Shown here: piece after piece, positions 1 to 6,840 of the stretch | Position numbering within the stretch: position 1 is the first letter of the stretch | Layout: every line of letters starts with the position of its first letter | Source of the DNA: Clostridia bacterium | GTDB taxonomy: Bacteria; Bacillota; Clostridia; Christensenellales; Borkfalkiaceae | Direction of reading: 5' to 3' | DNA: 17,009 nt | Assembly: GCA_900767815.1 (NCBI GenBank) | Contig: CAAGAM010000225.1 | Span: 1 to 17,009, forward strand | Position numbers and translations under genes: made by a program | Notes under the pieces: model-generated | Told to the model about the DNA's origin: nothing | The model's database searches: none | What the model saw: the letters and a program-made list of their open reading frames with translations, nothing else

Positions 1-20
1 GATTCCAATCGCCAGCTCCA
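1..20 (+). tRNA. 3' end of a tRNA gene, probably tRNA-Thr (partial)
   Basis: The window opens inside a tRNA. Visible are the end of a T-loop (GATT), a T-stem 3' half (CCAAT), a 7-nt acceptor 3' strand (CGCCAGC), a U discriminator and an encoded CCA. The anticodon lies outside the window. A U73 discriminator and a position directly before tRNA-Tyr are common for tRNA-Thr in Bacillota, so Thr is the best guess by synteny; tRNA-Gly is the alternative. Only 5 bp separate it from the next tRNA, so the two are probably one transcript. Confidence 0.75.
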
Positions 21-25
21 TATAT

Positions 26-111
26 GGGTAGGTTCCCGAGCGGCCAAAGGGAACAGACTGTAAATCTGTCGTCACCTGACTTCGGTGGTCCGAATCCACC
101 CCTGCCCACCA
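26..111 (+). tRNA. tRNA-Tyr (anticodon GTA)
   Basis: A full cloverleaf can be folded by hand. The acceptor stem is GGGTAGG/CCTGCCC (7 pairs, one G-U). The anticodon stem is ACAGA/TCTGT around loop CTGTAAA, giving anticodon GTA at 60-62. There is a class II variable arm (GTC/GAC stem, 71-80), as bacterial tRNA-Tyr should have, a T-stem GGTGG/CCACC, and encoded CCA at 109-111. One oddity: the T-loop reads TCCGAAT rather than TTCGAAT, so the nearly universal T at position 55 is a C (base 90). The last 17 bases are repeated twice downstream in tandem, and the last 11 a further time at 2273. Confidence 0.97.
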
Positions 112-323
112 AATATATCCGTTGTCCCAAAGGGACGGCGGATATATTTTTATATGCAGGGGTGAGATGAGGACCGCCGCGGTGGTTCGCAGCAAGAGCC
201 AAGCGGAGACGATAACAAGAGAAGCGTTCACAGCTATTGAAATGAGAGAGGAGAAGCTATGCTCGCCGCCGAGAGATTGGAGATAGTCGAGAAAGAGAGA
301 AAATCCCCTGCAATCTCTCGCAC
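95..323 (+). repeat. 229-bp tandem repeat, unit 1 (begins inside tRNA-Tyr)
   Basis: The unit starts at the last T-loop base of tRNA-Tyr (TCCACCCCTGCCCACCA), continues through the terminator hairpin, and ends just before the next TCCACC. It differs from unit 2 by roughly ten substitutions and no indels by hand alignment. It carries an internal 10-bp inverted repeat, CGAGAGATTG (270-279) with CAATCTCTCG (311-320). I see no convincing protein in it: frames that read through start and stop at repeat-internal positions. Confidence 0.9.
113..151 (+). terminator. Rho-independent terminator of the tRNA-Tyr transcript (copy 1)
   Basis: A 16-bp stem (113-128 with 132-147, two G-U pairs) closes a 3-nt AAA loop and runs into TTTTT. 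It starts one base after the tRNA CCA end, so it is the obvious terminator of the tRNA operon. Confidence 0.9.
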
Positions 324-552
324 TCCACCCCTGCCCACCAAATATATCCGTTGTCCCATAGGGACGGCGGATATATTTTTATATGCGGGGGTGAGATGAG
401 GACCGCCGCGGTGGTTCGCAGCAAGAGCCGTGCGGGGACGATAACAAGAGAAGCGTTCACAGCTATTGAAATGAGAGAAGAGAAGCTATGCTCGCCGCCG
501 AGAGATTGGAGATACTCGAGAAAGAGAGGAAATCACCTGCAATCTCTCGCAC
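324..552 (+). repeat. 229-bp tandem repeat, unit 2
   Basis: Begins with the 17-base tRNA-Tyr tail (324-340), then terminator copy 2, then the same GC-rich stretch containing the near-palindrome ACCGCCGCGGT and the inverted repeat CGAGAGATTG (499-508) with CAATCTCTCG (540-549). Confidence 0.9.
342..380 (+). terminator. Duplicate of the tRNA-Tyr terminator (copy 2)
   Basis: Same hairpin 229 bp downstream of the first, with loop ATA in place of AAA and an intact stem and T-tract. It again lies one base after a CCTGCCCACCA tRNA tail. Confidence 0.8.
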
Positions 553-744
553 TCCACCCCTGCCCACCAAATATATCCGTTGTCCCAAAGGGACGGCGGA
601 TATATTTTTATGTGTAGGGGTGAGATGAGGACCGCCGCGGTGGTTCGCAGCAAGAGCCATGCGGAGGCGATAACAAGAGAAGCCGTTCATAACTATTGAA
701 ATGAGAGCGGAGAAACTATGCTCGTCGCCGAGAGATCGGAGATG
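553..744 (+). repeat. 229-bp tandem repeat, unit 3 (truncated)
   Basis: Begins with the tRNA-Tyr tail (553-569) and terminator copy 3. It is the most diverged copy: one inserted C near 684 and several substitutions. It breaks off after GGAGAT near 744, so it lacks the second arm of the internal inverted repeat and the next tRNA tail. Unrelated AT-rich sequence follows. Confidence 0.85.
571..609 (+). terminator. Duplicate of the tRNA-Tyr terminator (copy 3)
   Basis: Third copy, another 229 bp downstream, stem and T-tract intact, loop AAA. Three strong terminators in a row should isolate the downstream gene from tRNA transcription. Confidence 0.8.
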
Positions 745-780
745 ATTGAATTATAATAACCGCTAAAAGGGGACATAATA

Positions 781-823
781 AGGGACATTTCATCTTGACA
801 TTTGTCCCTGGTTTTGATATACT
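781..823 (+). promoter_or_regulatory. Strong sigma-A promoter with overlapping AGGGACA/TGTCCCT operator-like palindrome
   Basis: TTGACA (795-800), a 17-bp spacer and TATACT (818-823) form a near-consensus promoter for the gene starting at 854. The -35 box lies between the arms of a 7-bp inverted repeat, AGGGACA (781-787) and TGTCCCT (803-809). A further GGGACA lies at 770-775. Because the downstream protein ends in a winged helix, autoregulation at this palindrome is a reasonable inference. Confidence 0.75.
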
Positions 824-853
824 ATTGTTGAAATCATAGAGTGGAGGTTTGAG

Positions 854-2206
854 ATGATAAATTTCGGACACGAAACGGAAGAGCTTGAATTTAAGAAAAG
901 TACAAGTGAAATGCACGATGCAATGAAAGACATTGTTGCAATATTAAACAAGCACGAAAAAGGTATTTTATATTTCGGTGTTGCGCCAAACGGTGACGTA
1001 AAAGGCTTGCAGGTTGTTGAATCGACTTTGCGCGATGTTTCGAGAGTGATTTTTGAAAGTATAAAACCGCAAATTTATCCGCAGATTCAGAAAGTTACTA
1101 TTGACGGGTGCGATATAATCGAAGTTAAATTCGGCGGACGGAACAAACCGTATTCGGCTTACGGGAAATATTATATCAGAGTTGCAGACGAAAGTCGCGA
1201 ATTGATGCCTGCCGAACTGAAAGAAATGATGGTTGCAAGTGAGTATTCAAAGAGATGGGAACAATTTGAAACTCCTTACACGATTAAGGATATTGACGAG
1301 TCGGCTTTGAAAGATTTTTATAACCGCGCCATTGCTTGCGGAAGACTGCCCGACGACGGATACGATGCAGGAACGTTGCTTAATAAACTCGGTTTATTGA
1401 AAAACGGCAATTTGAATAATGCGGGATACGTTCTTTTTGGAAATAACGGTCCTGTTACACTTAAAATGGCGGTGTTTGCAAGTGATGAAAAGTTGACTTT
1501 TTTGGATATAAACCGAACCGAAGATAATATTTTCAGATTAGTTGATATCGCTCTTACTTATATCAAAAAGAATATTCGCTGGCGCGCAGAAATCGGTAGT
1601 GTTACGAGAGAAGAGATACCCGAAATACCGCTCAGAGCTTTGCGCGAAATTGTAATAAACAGTTTTGCACACGCAGAGTACGGAACGGGTTCTCAACACG
1701 AAATTGATATTCATCCCGGTAAAGTTGTAATATATAACCCCGGAACGTTTCCCTCAGAATTTTCTCCAGAAGATTTTGCGACGAAAAATCTATCTTCGAT
1801 TATACGAAACGAGTTAATTGCAAAAGTGCTGTATCTCTGCCACGATATTGAATCTTTCGGCAGCGGGTTTAAGCGTGTGTATACTCTTTGTAACGCCGAA
1901 AACGTTTCTTGTTCTTATGAGAAAACCCCGATAGGTTTCTCGTTTATCTTTTTGAGAAATGACCCTAATGCGCTAAAAAACGTCCCTGAACCGAACCAAA
2001 CTGTCCCTGTTGTTTTGTCCAAAACAGAAAAAGCGGTTTATCAGCTATTGAAATTGCAACCGAACCTGACGCGTGAAGAGCTCTCAATGGAAATTTCTAA
2101 AACCGTCAAAACGGTTCAGCGTGCGCTTGACGGATTGAAAAACAAAGGACTTGTTGCCCGTGTTGGTAATACCCGTACAGGTTACTGGGAAATTATACGA
2201 AAATAA
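854..2206 (+). CDS. Schlafen AlbA_2 / GHKL-like ATPase / winged-helix protein (COG2865 type)
   Basis: A 450-aa protein preceded by GGAGG six bases before ATG. Residues ~8-125 match the Schlafen AlbA_2 domain: ELEFKKS near the start, GILYFGVAPNGDVKGL, then YYIRVADESREL. Residues ~255-370 resemble the HATPase_c_4 module of RecG-like transcriptional regulators, with REIVINSFAHAEY (~264-276, the N-box-like segment) and FGSGFKRV (~335-342, G-box-like). Residues ~388-447 form a winged helix (TREELSMEISKTVKTVQRAL). A short linker, NVPEPNQTVPVV (375-386), joins the last two parts. Members of this family are annotated as putative transcriptional regulators or ATP-binding proteins; the real activity is mostly unknown, and some AlbA proteins act in defence or RNA cleavage. 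It stands alone between tRNA-tail repeats with its own promoter, so it looks like accessory cargo. No signal peptide or membrane segment: cytoplasmic. Confidence 0.88.
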   Translation: MINFGHETEELEFKKSTSEMHDAMKDIVAILNKHEKGILYFGVAPNGDVKGLQVVESTLRDVSRVIFESIKPQIYPQIQKVTIDGCDIIEVKFGGRNKPYSAYGKYYIRVADESRELMPAELKEMMVASEYSKRWEQFETPYTIKDIDESALKDFYNRAIACGRLPDDGYDAGTLLNKLGLLKNGNLNNAGYVLFGNNGPVTLKMAVFASDEKLTFLDINRTEDNIFRLVDIALTYIKKNIRWRAEIGSVTREEIPEIPLRALREIVINSFAHAEYGTGSQHEIDIHPGKVVIYNPGTFPSEFSPEDFATKNLSSIIRNELIAKVLYLCHDIESFGSGFKRVYTLCNAENVSCSYEKTPIGFSFIFLRNDPNALKNVPEPNQTVPVVLSKTEKAVYQLLKLQPNLTREELSMEISKTVKTVQRALDGLKNKGLVARVGNTRTGYWEIIRK

Positions 2207-2272
2207 TATTGATAAATTAAAGTCTTTAATATGCGGGAAAAATCAAACCGAGGATCTCGTTTGAGGATAATT

Positions 2273-2283
2273 CCTGCCCACCA
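2273..2283 (+). repeat. Fourth tRNA-Tyr 3'-end copy (attachment-site-like)
   Basis: CCTGCCCACCA, the complete acceptor 3' strand plus ACCA of tRNA-Tyr (101-111), recurs here, and two further A bases also match, giving 13 bp. The sequence upstream does not fold into a T-arm, so this is an isolated tail and not a tRNA gene. Like the other copies, it is followed at once by a terminator hairpin, but a different one. Confidence 0.7.
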
Positions 2284-2334
2284 AAAGAAACCTAAAACGA
2301 GACACTATTTAGTGGTTTTGTTTTGGGTTTCTTT
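2284..2334 (+). terminator. Long terminator hairpin after the tRNA-tail copy
   Basis: Arms 2284-2306 and 2311-2334 pair over about 23 bp, with several G-U pairs and one bulged C, around loop ATTT. The 3' arm ends in TTTCTTT and is followed by TAATTTTTT. It ends transcription of the 854-2206 gene, 78 bp beyond its stop. If the upstream segment was inserted into tRNA-Tyr, this could be the original chromosomal tRNA terminator (inference). Confidence 0.75.
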
Positions 2335-2687
2335 TAATTTTTTGATATTTTTACGTTGTATTATCCTAAATGGCTCTTTGTCAAATGTTGGGGTGCGGAT
2401 TATAAAATTTCACAATACAATATTTTCGGATATCAAAATTTGTCTGTTAGCCGAAGCATAAAAGTATACGTTTTCTGAAGTTTTCAAAGTTTCTGTAACC
2501 GTATCCTATGCCGGCCAAAAACAATTCGAACCCCGCCAAAACGCCGATATTTCCGCGCTTTATGCCGACTTACGGGCGTTCTATCGAAACGATAGTCGGG
2601 ATATGTCCGACAGCTTTACGAATTGTTGTATTGAAGCGATAATAAGGTTAATTCGGCGACGACGAGCGGAATCGATGATAATTGCCT
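2335..2687. other. Intergenic region without a recognised gene
   Basis: The first ~150 bases are AT-rich with no recognisable signal. From about 2500 the composition turns GC-richer, like the genes to the right. A plus-strand frame is open from 2462 to 2749 but has no start codon or ribosome site upstream and resembles nothing I know; it runs into the 3' end of the leftward araC gene. It may be a decayed gene remnant. A 6-bp hairpin (CTATCG/CGATAG, 2581-2595) has no T-tract on either strand. I see no clear terminator for araC here. Confidence 0.5.
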
Positions 2688-3497
2688 TTAAAACTCGTTC
2701 GGTGTGGAACGTTTGGCTTTGTAAGGGGTTGTTCCGTAATATTTTTTAAATAGTCTGTGGAAATGCGGAATGCTTTCTATTCCGATCTTATCGCAAATTT
2801 CCCGTATAGTGTAGTTCGCTGCCGAGAGCAGATAATGCGAATAGTTAATTTTCAGTTCGTTGATTTTTTCGGTAAGCGTAACGCCGTAATTATCCTTGAA
2901 TTTCTTGCTTACGTACGACTTGTTGTATCCGAGATGGTCGTATACTTCGTCTATCGCGTTGAAATGCGCGAAACACGCCGTCAGAATCATATTGCATCTA
3001 AACATAAATTCGTTATTTAATTCGTTTTTTTCCGCACATGATATTATTGCGGGACCGAGCAGGTTTACAACCATGCAATGATTGTATTTTTCCATTTTCT
3101 CGATGTTTTGCGAGGATATGTACGTCGATGTGTTTTCCTCAAAACTTTCCATATTGCTTTTCGAGAATTTATATTGAATAAAATGTTCCTTATTTAGTTT
3201 TTCCAATATTTCTTTATCTGCAAAATTACAGCATTTTTCGAATAGCGCAGGCGAAATCATATTATCTCTGTGAAAGCAGGTTTGTCCGGGAATCCTTTTA
3301 AATTCATGCGGAATGAACGGCGCAACGATAACCGCGTCGCCTGTTTTCATAAGGAATTCCTCACCGTGTATTTTATGATATATGCTGCCCTCTTTTATGT
3401 AAAAACATTCGTAAAATTCGTGCGAGTGCAACTGTTCGTCGTTTGACGACGTGAGTATCGTGCTGAAAGGCAGTCCGGACAAGTTTAAAATCTCCAT
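2688..3497 (-). CDS. AraC-family transcriptional regulator, likely local sugar sensor
   Basis: A 269-aa protein. Residues ~20-75 form a cupin sensor (HSHEFYECFYIKEGS, then MKTGDAVIVAPFIPHEF), the usual AraC_binding fold. The C-terminal ~100 residues carry two helix-turn-helix motifs: DEVYDHLGYNKSYVSKKFKD and IREICDKIGIESIPHFHRLF, followed by the typical GTTPYKAKR ending (HTH_18). The frame is open to 3542, but ATG at 3497 is preferred: GAGGTG sits six bases upstream (3504-3509), and the longer version would begin inside the promoter region. The gene is divergent from the glycosidase operon and shares its control region, the normal layout for a dedicated activator. It probably binds the AAAACAAA direct repeats found before both operons, and senses a sugar or oligosaccharide; the ligand is unknown. 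Confidence 0.92.
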   Translation of the reverse strand: MEILNLSGLPFSTILTSSNDEQLHSHEFYECFYIKEGSIYHKIHGEEFLMKTGDAVIVAPFIPHEFKRIPGQTCFHRDNMISPALFEKCCNFADKEILEKLNKEHFIQYKFSKSNMESFEENTSTYISSQNIEKMEKYNHCMVVNLLGPAIISCAEKNELNNEFMFRCNMILTACFAHFNAIDEVYDHLGYNKSYVSKKFKDNYGVTLTEKINELKINYSHYLLSAANYTIREICDKIGIESIPHFHRLFKKYYGTTPYKAKRSTPNEF

Positions 3498-3527
3498 AGA
3501 TTTCACCTCGAAACATGTGTGTTTGAA

Positions 3528-3636
3528 ATGAGTATATGCCATTTATTTTTAAAAGTCAACAAAAAAAACAAATAAAGAGAACATTAAAACAAAAAACAGA
3601 TATTGAAGATTCTTTTTATATATGATAAAATATACT
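3528..3636 (+). promoter_or_regulatory. Regulatory module copy A: AraC-type direct repeats plus promoter of the glycosidase operon
   Basis: About 90 of 109 positions match module copy B (8943-9051) without gaps, by hand alignment. Two AAAACAAA sites (3565-3572 and 3586-3593) lie exactly 21 bp apart, two helical turns, as AraC/XylS half-sites often do. Ten bases further is TTGAAG (3603-3608), then 17 bp, then TAAAAT (3626-3631) with a TGn extended -10. The conserved stretches are the sites, the -35 box and the -10 region; the spacer is the least conserved part. Expected start of transcription is near 3638, 220 bases before the glycosidase ATG. Confidence 0.75.
3531..3559 (-). promoter_or_regulatory. 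Promoter of the araC-family gene
   Basis: On the minus strand, TTGACT (3559-3554), a 17-bp spacer and TATACT (3536-3531) give a good sigma-A promoter about 34 bp before the ATG at 3497. It lies beside the AAAACAAA sites of the divergent promoter, so the regulator could control its own synthesis. Confidence 0.7.
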
Positions 3637-3859
3637 GAGTCGATTTATAAAAAAGTTTTAAAAGGCAAGTATTATAAGAATTATCGGCGACGAAAGATTA
3701 TAGAAAAAAACAACGAAAAACCCGAATTCGGCGGAAACAACCGTGAGATATGTCGTAAAGCCGACGACAAGCGGAATTGTTCCGACGTTTTGCCTTTCTA
3801 TAATTCCCGTCAACAGCGCGCCGATATGGGAATTGAAATACAAATGCGGTTATATTGAT
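3637..3859. other. Long 5' leader of the glycosidase operon, possible gene remnant
   Basis: About 220 bases separate the predicted transcription start from the glycosidase start. No riboswitch or attenuator structure is recognisable. A minus-strand frame at 3843-3658 reads like part of a membrane protein (e.g. IGALLTGIIERQNVGTIPLV) with host-like codons, but it has no ribosome site, starts only at TTG, and has a stop just upstream. It could be a decayed remnant; I do not call it a gene. Confidence 0.4.
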
Positions 3860-6838
3860 ATGGAATTTATCGAAGAAATAGTTAAAAACGGCGAAAGAAG
3901 CGAGTTTAAGGCGAAACCGTTCTGGTCGCTCAACGGAAAACTCGAAAAAGAGGAACTTTCGAGACAGATAGAAGTTTTTAAGAAAATGGGCTTCGGCGGA
4001 GCGTTTCTTCATTCGAGGACGGGGCTTAAAACCGAATATATGGGCGAAGAATGGCTTGACGATCTGGAGTTTTGCGTGGAAGAACTCGAAAAACGCGGAA
4101 TGGAATCCTGGCTTTACGACGAGGACAGATGGCCTTCCGGAACTTGCGGCGGAACGGTCGCAAAAAAGAAGGCGAACAGGCTGAAATCCATCGTTTGCGA
4201 TATTTCCGACTGTTCCGACGGAAAAAAATTCGTCAAGCCGAAGAGGTTTATCGCTTTATTTTCGGTTTTGTTCGACGGAGATCGCCTTGTTTCGTATAAA
4301 AGAGTAAATTCCGCCGAGGAAATCGTAAAGGGTGAAAAAACAGTATGTTTTTATTGGGCATATATGTTACCGTCAGATTTTTACAACGGATATACGTACA
4401 TAGACACACTGAATAAAAACGCCGTGAAGGATTTTCTGAATAGCACACACGAGGTTTATAAGGAAAAATTCGGTGAAAAATTCGGAAAAGAGATAAAAGG
4501 AATTTTTCAGGATGAAGTAAATCGCGGTCCGCTTTTCAACGGATTCGTTCTCGGCGATAAAGATTGTCTGAAAAAAGTGCCGTATACTTACAGGTTGTTC
4601 GAAGAGTTTAAAAAAATAAAGAAGTATGACCTGAAAGAACGTCTGCCCGAATTGTATTTCAGATACCGCGGAGAAAATTTCTCGAAAGTCGCGTACGATT
4701 TTGTAGACGTTCTCATGCGGATGCTTCTCGCAAATTTTACCGTGCCGTATGGAAAGTGGTGCAAAGATAACGGGCTTATCGTAACGGGGCACGTTCTGCA
4801 CGAGGATACGTTGTCCTGCCAGACGACGATGATGGGGAGCGTAATGCAGTATTATCGGTATATGGATTATCCCGGAATCGATAATCTCGGCTCGTGCAAT
4901 TATTGTTATGAAGTTCCGAAACTTGCGGCGTCCGTCGCGAAGCAGTTTGGCAAGAAGTTCGTTTTATCCGAAATGTACGGTGTTTCGGGGTGGAGGATGT
5001 CGTTAAACGATTATAAGCACGACGGAGACTGGCAGGCTTTTATGGGGATAACTTTCAGATGCCCGCATTTATCCTGGTATACGATGAAGGGCGAGGCGAA
5101 AAGAGATTGTCCCGCATCGATAATGAGCCAGTCCGGCTGGTATACGGAATATAAAGCCGTGGAGGACTATTTTTCGAGGCTCGACGCCGTGTTTTCGTGT
5201 TGCGACGAAATGACGGAAAATCTGATAATTCACCCTGTTGAATCGGCATGGGGTTTATCTCGTTATGGCGGATACGTCGATTATTTCGGTGTTACGGATG
5301 ACGAATATAAGCGGCTCGAGAAAAATTACAAAGATCTTTTCGGTATGATTCAAAAATGCGGACTCGACGCCGATTACGGAGACGAGGGACTTATAGCCGA
5401 ATCGGGACGAGCGGAAAACGGATTGCTTTACATCGGGGGAAAGGGATATAAAAGAGTTGTCGTTTCGGGGCTTGTTACGATAAGGAGTTCCACACTCGCT
5501 CTTTTAAACGAATTCGAAGCGCAAGGCGGAGAGGTTGTGTTTGTTTCGGAATTTCCGGGATTTATCGACGGAATCAAGGTTACGGACGACAGGTTCTCGG
5601 GACGTAAAATTTTGCCGTTAAACGAAAAGATTTTATTCGACAAGCTGAAAGAAACCGATTTTCCCGTGAGGGTTTCGCCGCTCGGATGCGGAGTGTTCGT
5701 AAGGCGGTTAAAAACCGACAAAGGCTATGTCGCCGCGTTTTTAAACAGCGATAAAAAAGCCGGAATAACGGTAAAAATCACCGTTCCGACAAAGAGAAAC
5801 GTCGCAAAGTTCAACCTTCGGAACGGTCGCGTCGAACCTTTAAACTTTATTAAGACGGACGAATGCGTAACGTTTGAATATTCGTTTGCGGGCGGTGAAG
5901 AGTTGCTTGTTTTCGAAACCGATAGTCTTTACGTCGCCGAAGAAAAAGCAAAGAAAAAGGAAGTTAAAATCGAGAGGAAAGAGTTCGACTATTCGCTCGG
6001 CGAGGACAATTTTCTTCTTTTGGACAACGCGAGTCTTTATTGCAACGGAACGTGGGACGAACGCGGCTACGTTCTCGGAAAAGACGATAAATTAAGACGA
6101 AAATACGGGTTGAGCTTAAGGTCGGGCGAAATGATTCAGCCCTGGTTCAAAGAAAAATTCGATAAAGAAAACTATAATCGTAAGTATGGCGTTCATGCGC
6201 TTAAATTCGAATTTTTGCTCGAAACGACAGAAATCGGGGAGATATTCCTCGTTGCCGAAACCGATATAGAAAAAGCCGAAACGTTTATAAACGGCGAAAA
6301 GTTTAACGGCAAATGGGAAAAAGGCGACATAGACAATTGTTTTTTGAAAAGCGCGATAGATTCGAAAACGTTTAAACTCGGACTTAACGAGATAGTTATA
6401 AAGTTTGATTTTGAAGAAAAAATCGACCTCGAAGCGATTTATCTGCAAGGAAAATTCGGCGTTAAACGAGGCAAAACGGATTCCGTCGTAAAGCTTCCCG
6501 AGAAGCTCGGAATCGGAGATATAGCCGACGCGGGCATGCCGTATTACACGGGAACCGTGGAATACGTTATAGAAGTCCCGAAAGGATTTTATGACGTTTG
6601 TTTCGACGAAATCGGCGGCGCGGCGGCAGTCAGAGTGAACGGAATACTCGTCGCTTTCGCTCCGTTTATCGCGACGGATGTAAAATCCGACGGCAAGTTA
6701 AAGATAGAATACGTTTTCGGGCGGAACAATTTGTTCGGAACGCATGTCGGAGATAATAATTCGACCGGGAAAAGTTTTGTCGCGCAGGGAATGAAAAAAC
6801 TTCCGAAAATATATTTGAAAGAAACAAAAGAGATATAA
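3860..6838 (+). CDS. GH106-like glycoside hydrolase (alpha-L-rhamnosidase family resemblance)
   Basis: A 992-aa cytoplasmic enzyme; no signal peptide. The N-terminal ~450 residues look like the catalytic TIM barrel of the Glyco_hydro_106 group: PFWSLNGKL (20-28), MGFGGAFLHSRTGL (43-56), WLYDEDRWPSGTCGG (84-98), GIFQDEVNRG (214-223) and VLSEMYGVSGW (368-378). The acidic pair in FQDE and the Glu in SEMYG are candidate catalytic residues, inferred from position only. Residues ~450-700 include a Rossmann-like beta-galactosidase-type segment, and ~750-992 are beta-rich, consistent with accessory sugar-binding sandwiches. The frame stays open upstream to 3743, but ATG 3860 puts PFWSLNG near residue 20, as usual in the family. 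No clear ribosome site precedes either start. It probably trims imported oligosaccharides; GH106 members release L-rhamnose, but substrate here is unproven. Confidence 0.85.
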   Translation: MEFIEEIVKNGERSEFKAKPFWSLNGKLEKEELSRQIEVFKKMGFGGAFLHSRTGLKTEYMGEEWLDDLEFCVEELEKRGMESWLYDEDRWPSGTCGGTVAKKKANRLKSIVCDISDCSDGKKFVKPKRFIALFSVLFDGDRLVSYKRVNSAEEIVKGEKTVCFYWAYMLPSDFYNGYTYIDTLNKNAVKDFLNSTHEVYKEKFGEKFGKEIKGIFQDEVNRGPLFNGFVLGDKDCLKKVPYTYRLFEEFKKIKKYDLKERLPELYFRYRGENFSKVAYDFVDVLMRMLLANFTVPYGKWCKDNGLIVTGHVLHEDTLSCQTTMMGSVMQYYRYMDYPGIDNLGSCNYCYEVPKLAASVAKQFGKKFVLSEMYGVSGWRMSLNDYKHDGDWQAFMGITFRCPHLSWYTMKGEAKRDCPASIMSQSGWYTEYKAVEDYFSRLDAVFSCCDEMTENLIIHPVESAWGLSRYGGYVDYFGVTDDEYKRLEKNYKDLFGMIQKCGLDADYGDEGLIAESGRAENGLLYIGGKGYKRVVVSGLVTIRSSTLALLNEFEAQGGEVVFVSEFPGFIDGIKVTDDRFSGRKILPLNEKILFDKLKETDFPVRVSPLGCGVFVRRLKTDKGYVAAFLNSDKKAGITVKITVPTKRNVAKFNLRNGRVEPLNFIKTDECVTFEYSFAGGEELLVFETDSLYVAEEKAKKKEVKIERKEFDYSLGEDNFLLLDNASLYCNGTWDERGYVLGKDDKLRRKYGLSLRSGEMIQPWFKEKFDKENYNRKYGVHALKFEFLLETTEIGEIFLVAETDIEKAETFINGEKFNGKWEKGDIDNCFLKSAIDSKTFKLGLNEIVIKFDFEEKIDLEAIYLQGKFGVKRGKTDSVVKLPEKLGIGDIADAGMPYYTGTVEYVIEVPKGFYDVCFDEIGGAAAVRVNGILVAFAPFIATDVKSDGKLKIEYVFGRNNLFGTHVGDNNSTGKSFVAQGMKKLPKIYLKETKEI

Positions 6839-6840
6839 AT

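Noticed and set aside
351..617. 88-aa plus-strand protein within the tandem repeats
   Set aside because: Starts and ends in repeat sequence, crosses the terminator hairpin and tRNA tail, no ribosome site; reading frame is a by-product of the repeat.
95..744. CRISPR array
   Set aside because: Only three units of 229 bp, contiguous and almost identical throughout, with no short repeat/unique spacer pattern and no cas genes.
2231..2461. 76-aa plus-strand protein
   Set aside because: Runs through the tRNA-tail copy and both arms of the strong terminator hairpin; no ribosome site.
2581..2595. CTATCG-AAA-CGATAG hairpin as terminator of the araC gene
   Set aside because: Only 6 bp and no T-tract on the minus strand.
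3622..3858. 78-aa plus-strand protein before the glycosidase
   Set aside because: Its ATG overlaps the -10 region, lying upstream of the predicted transcription start; composition is lysine/arginine-rich and unlike a folded protein.
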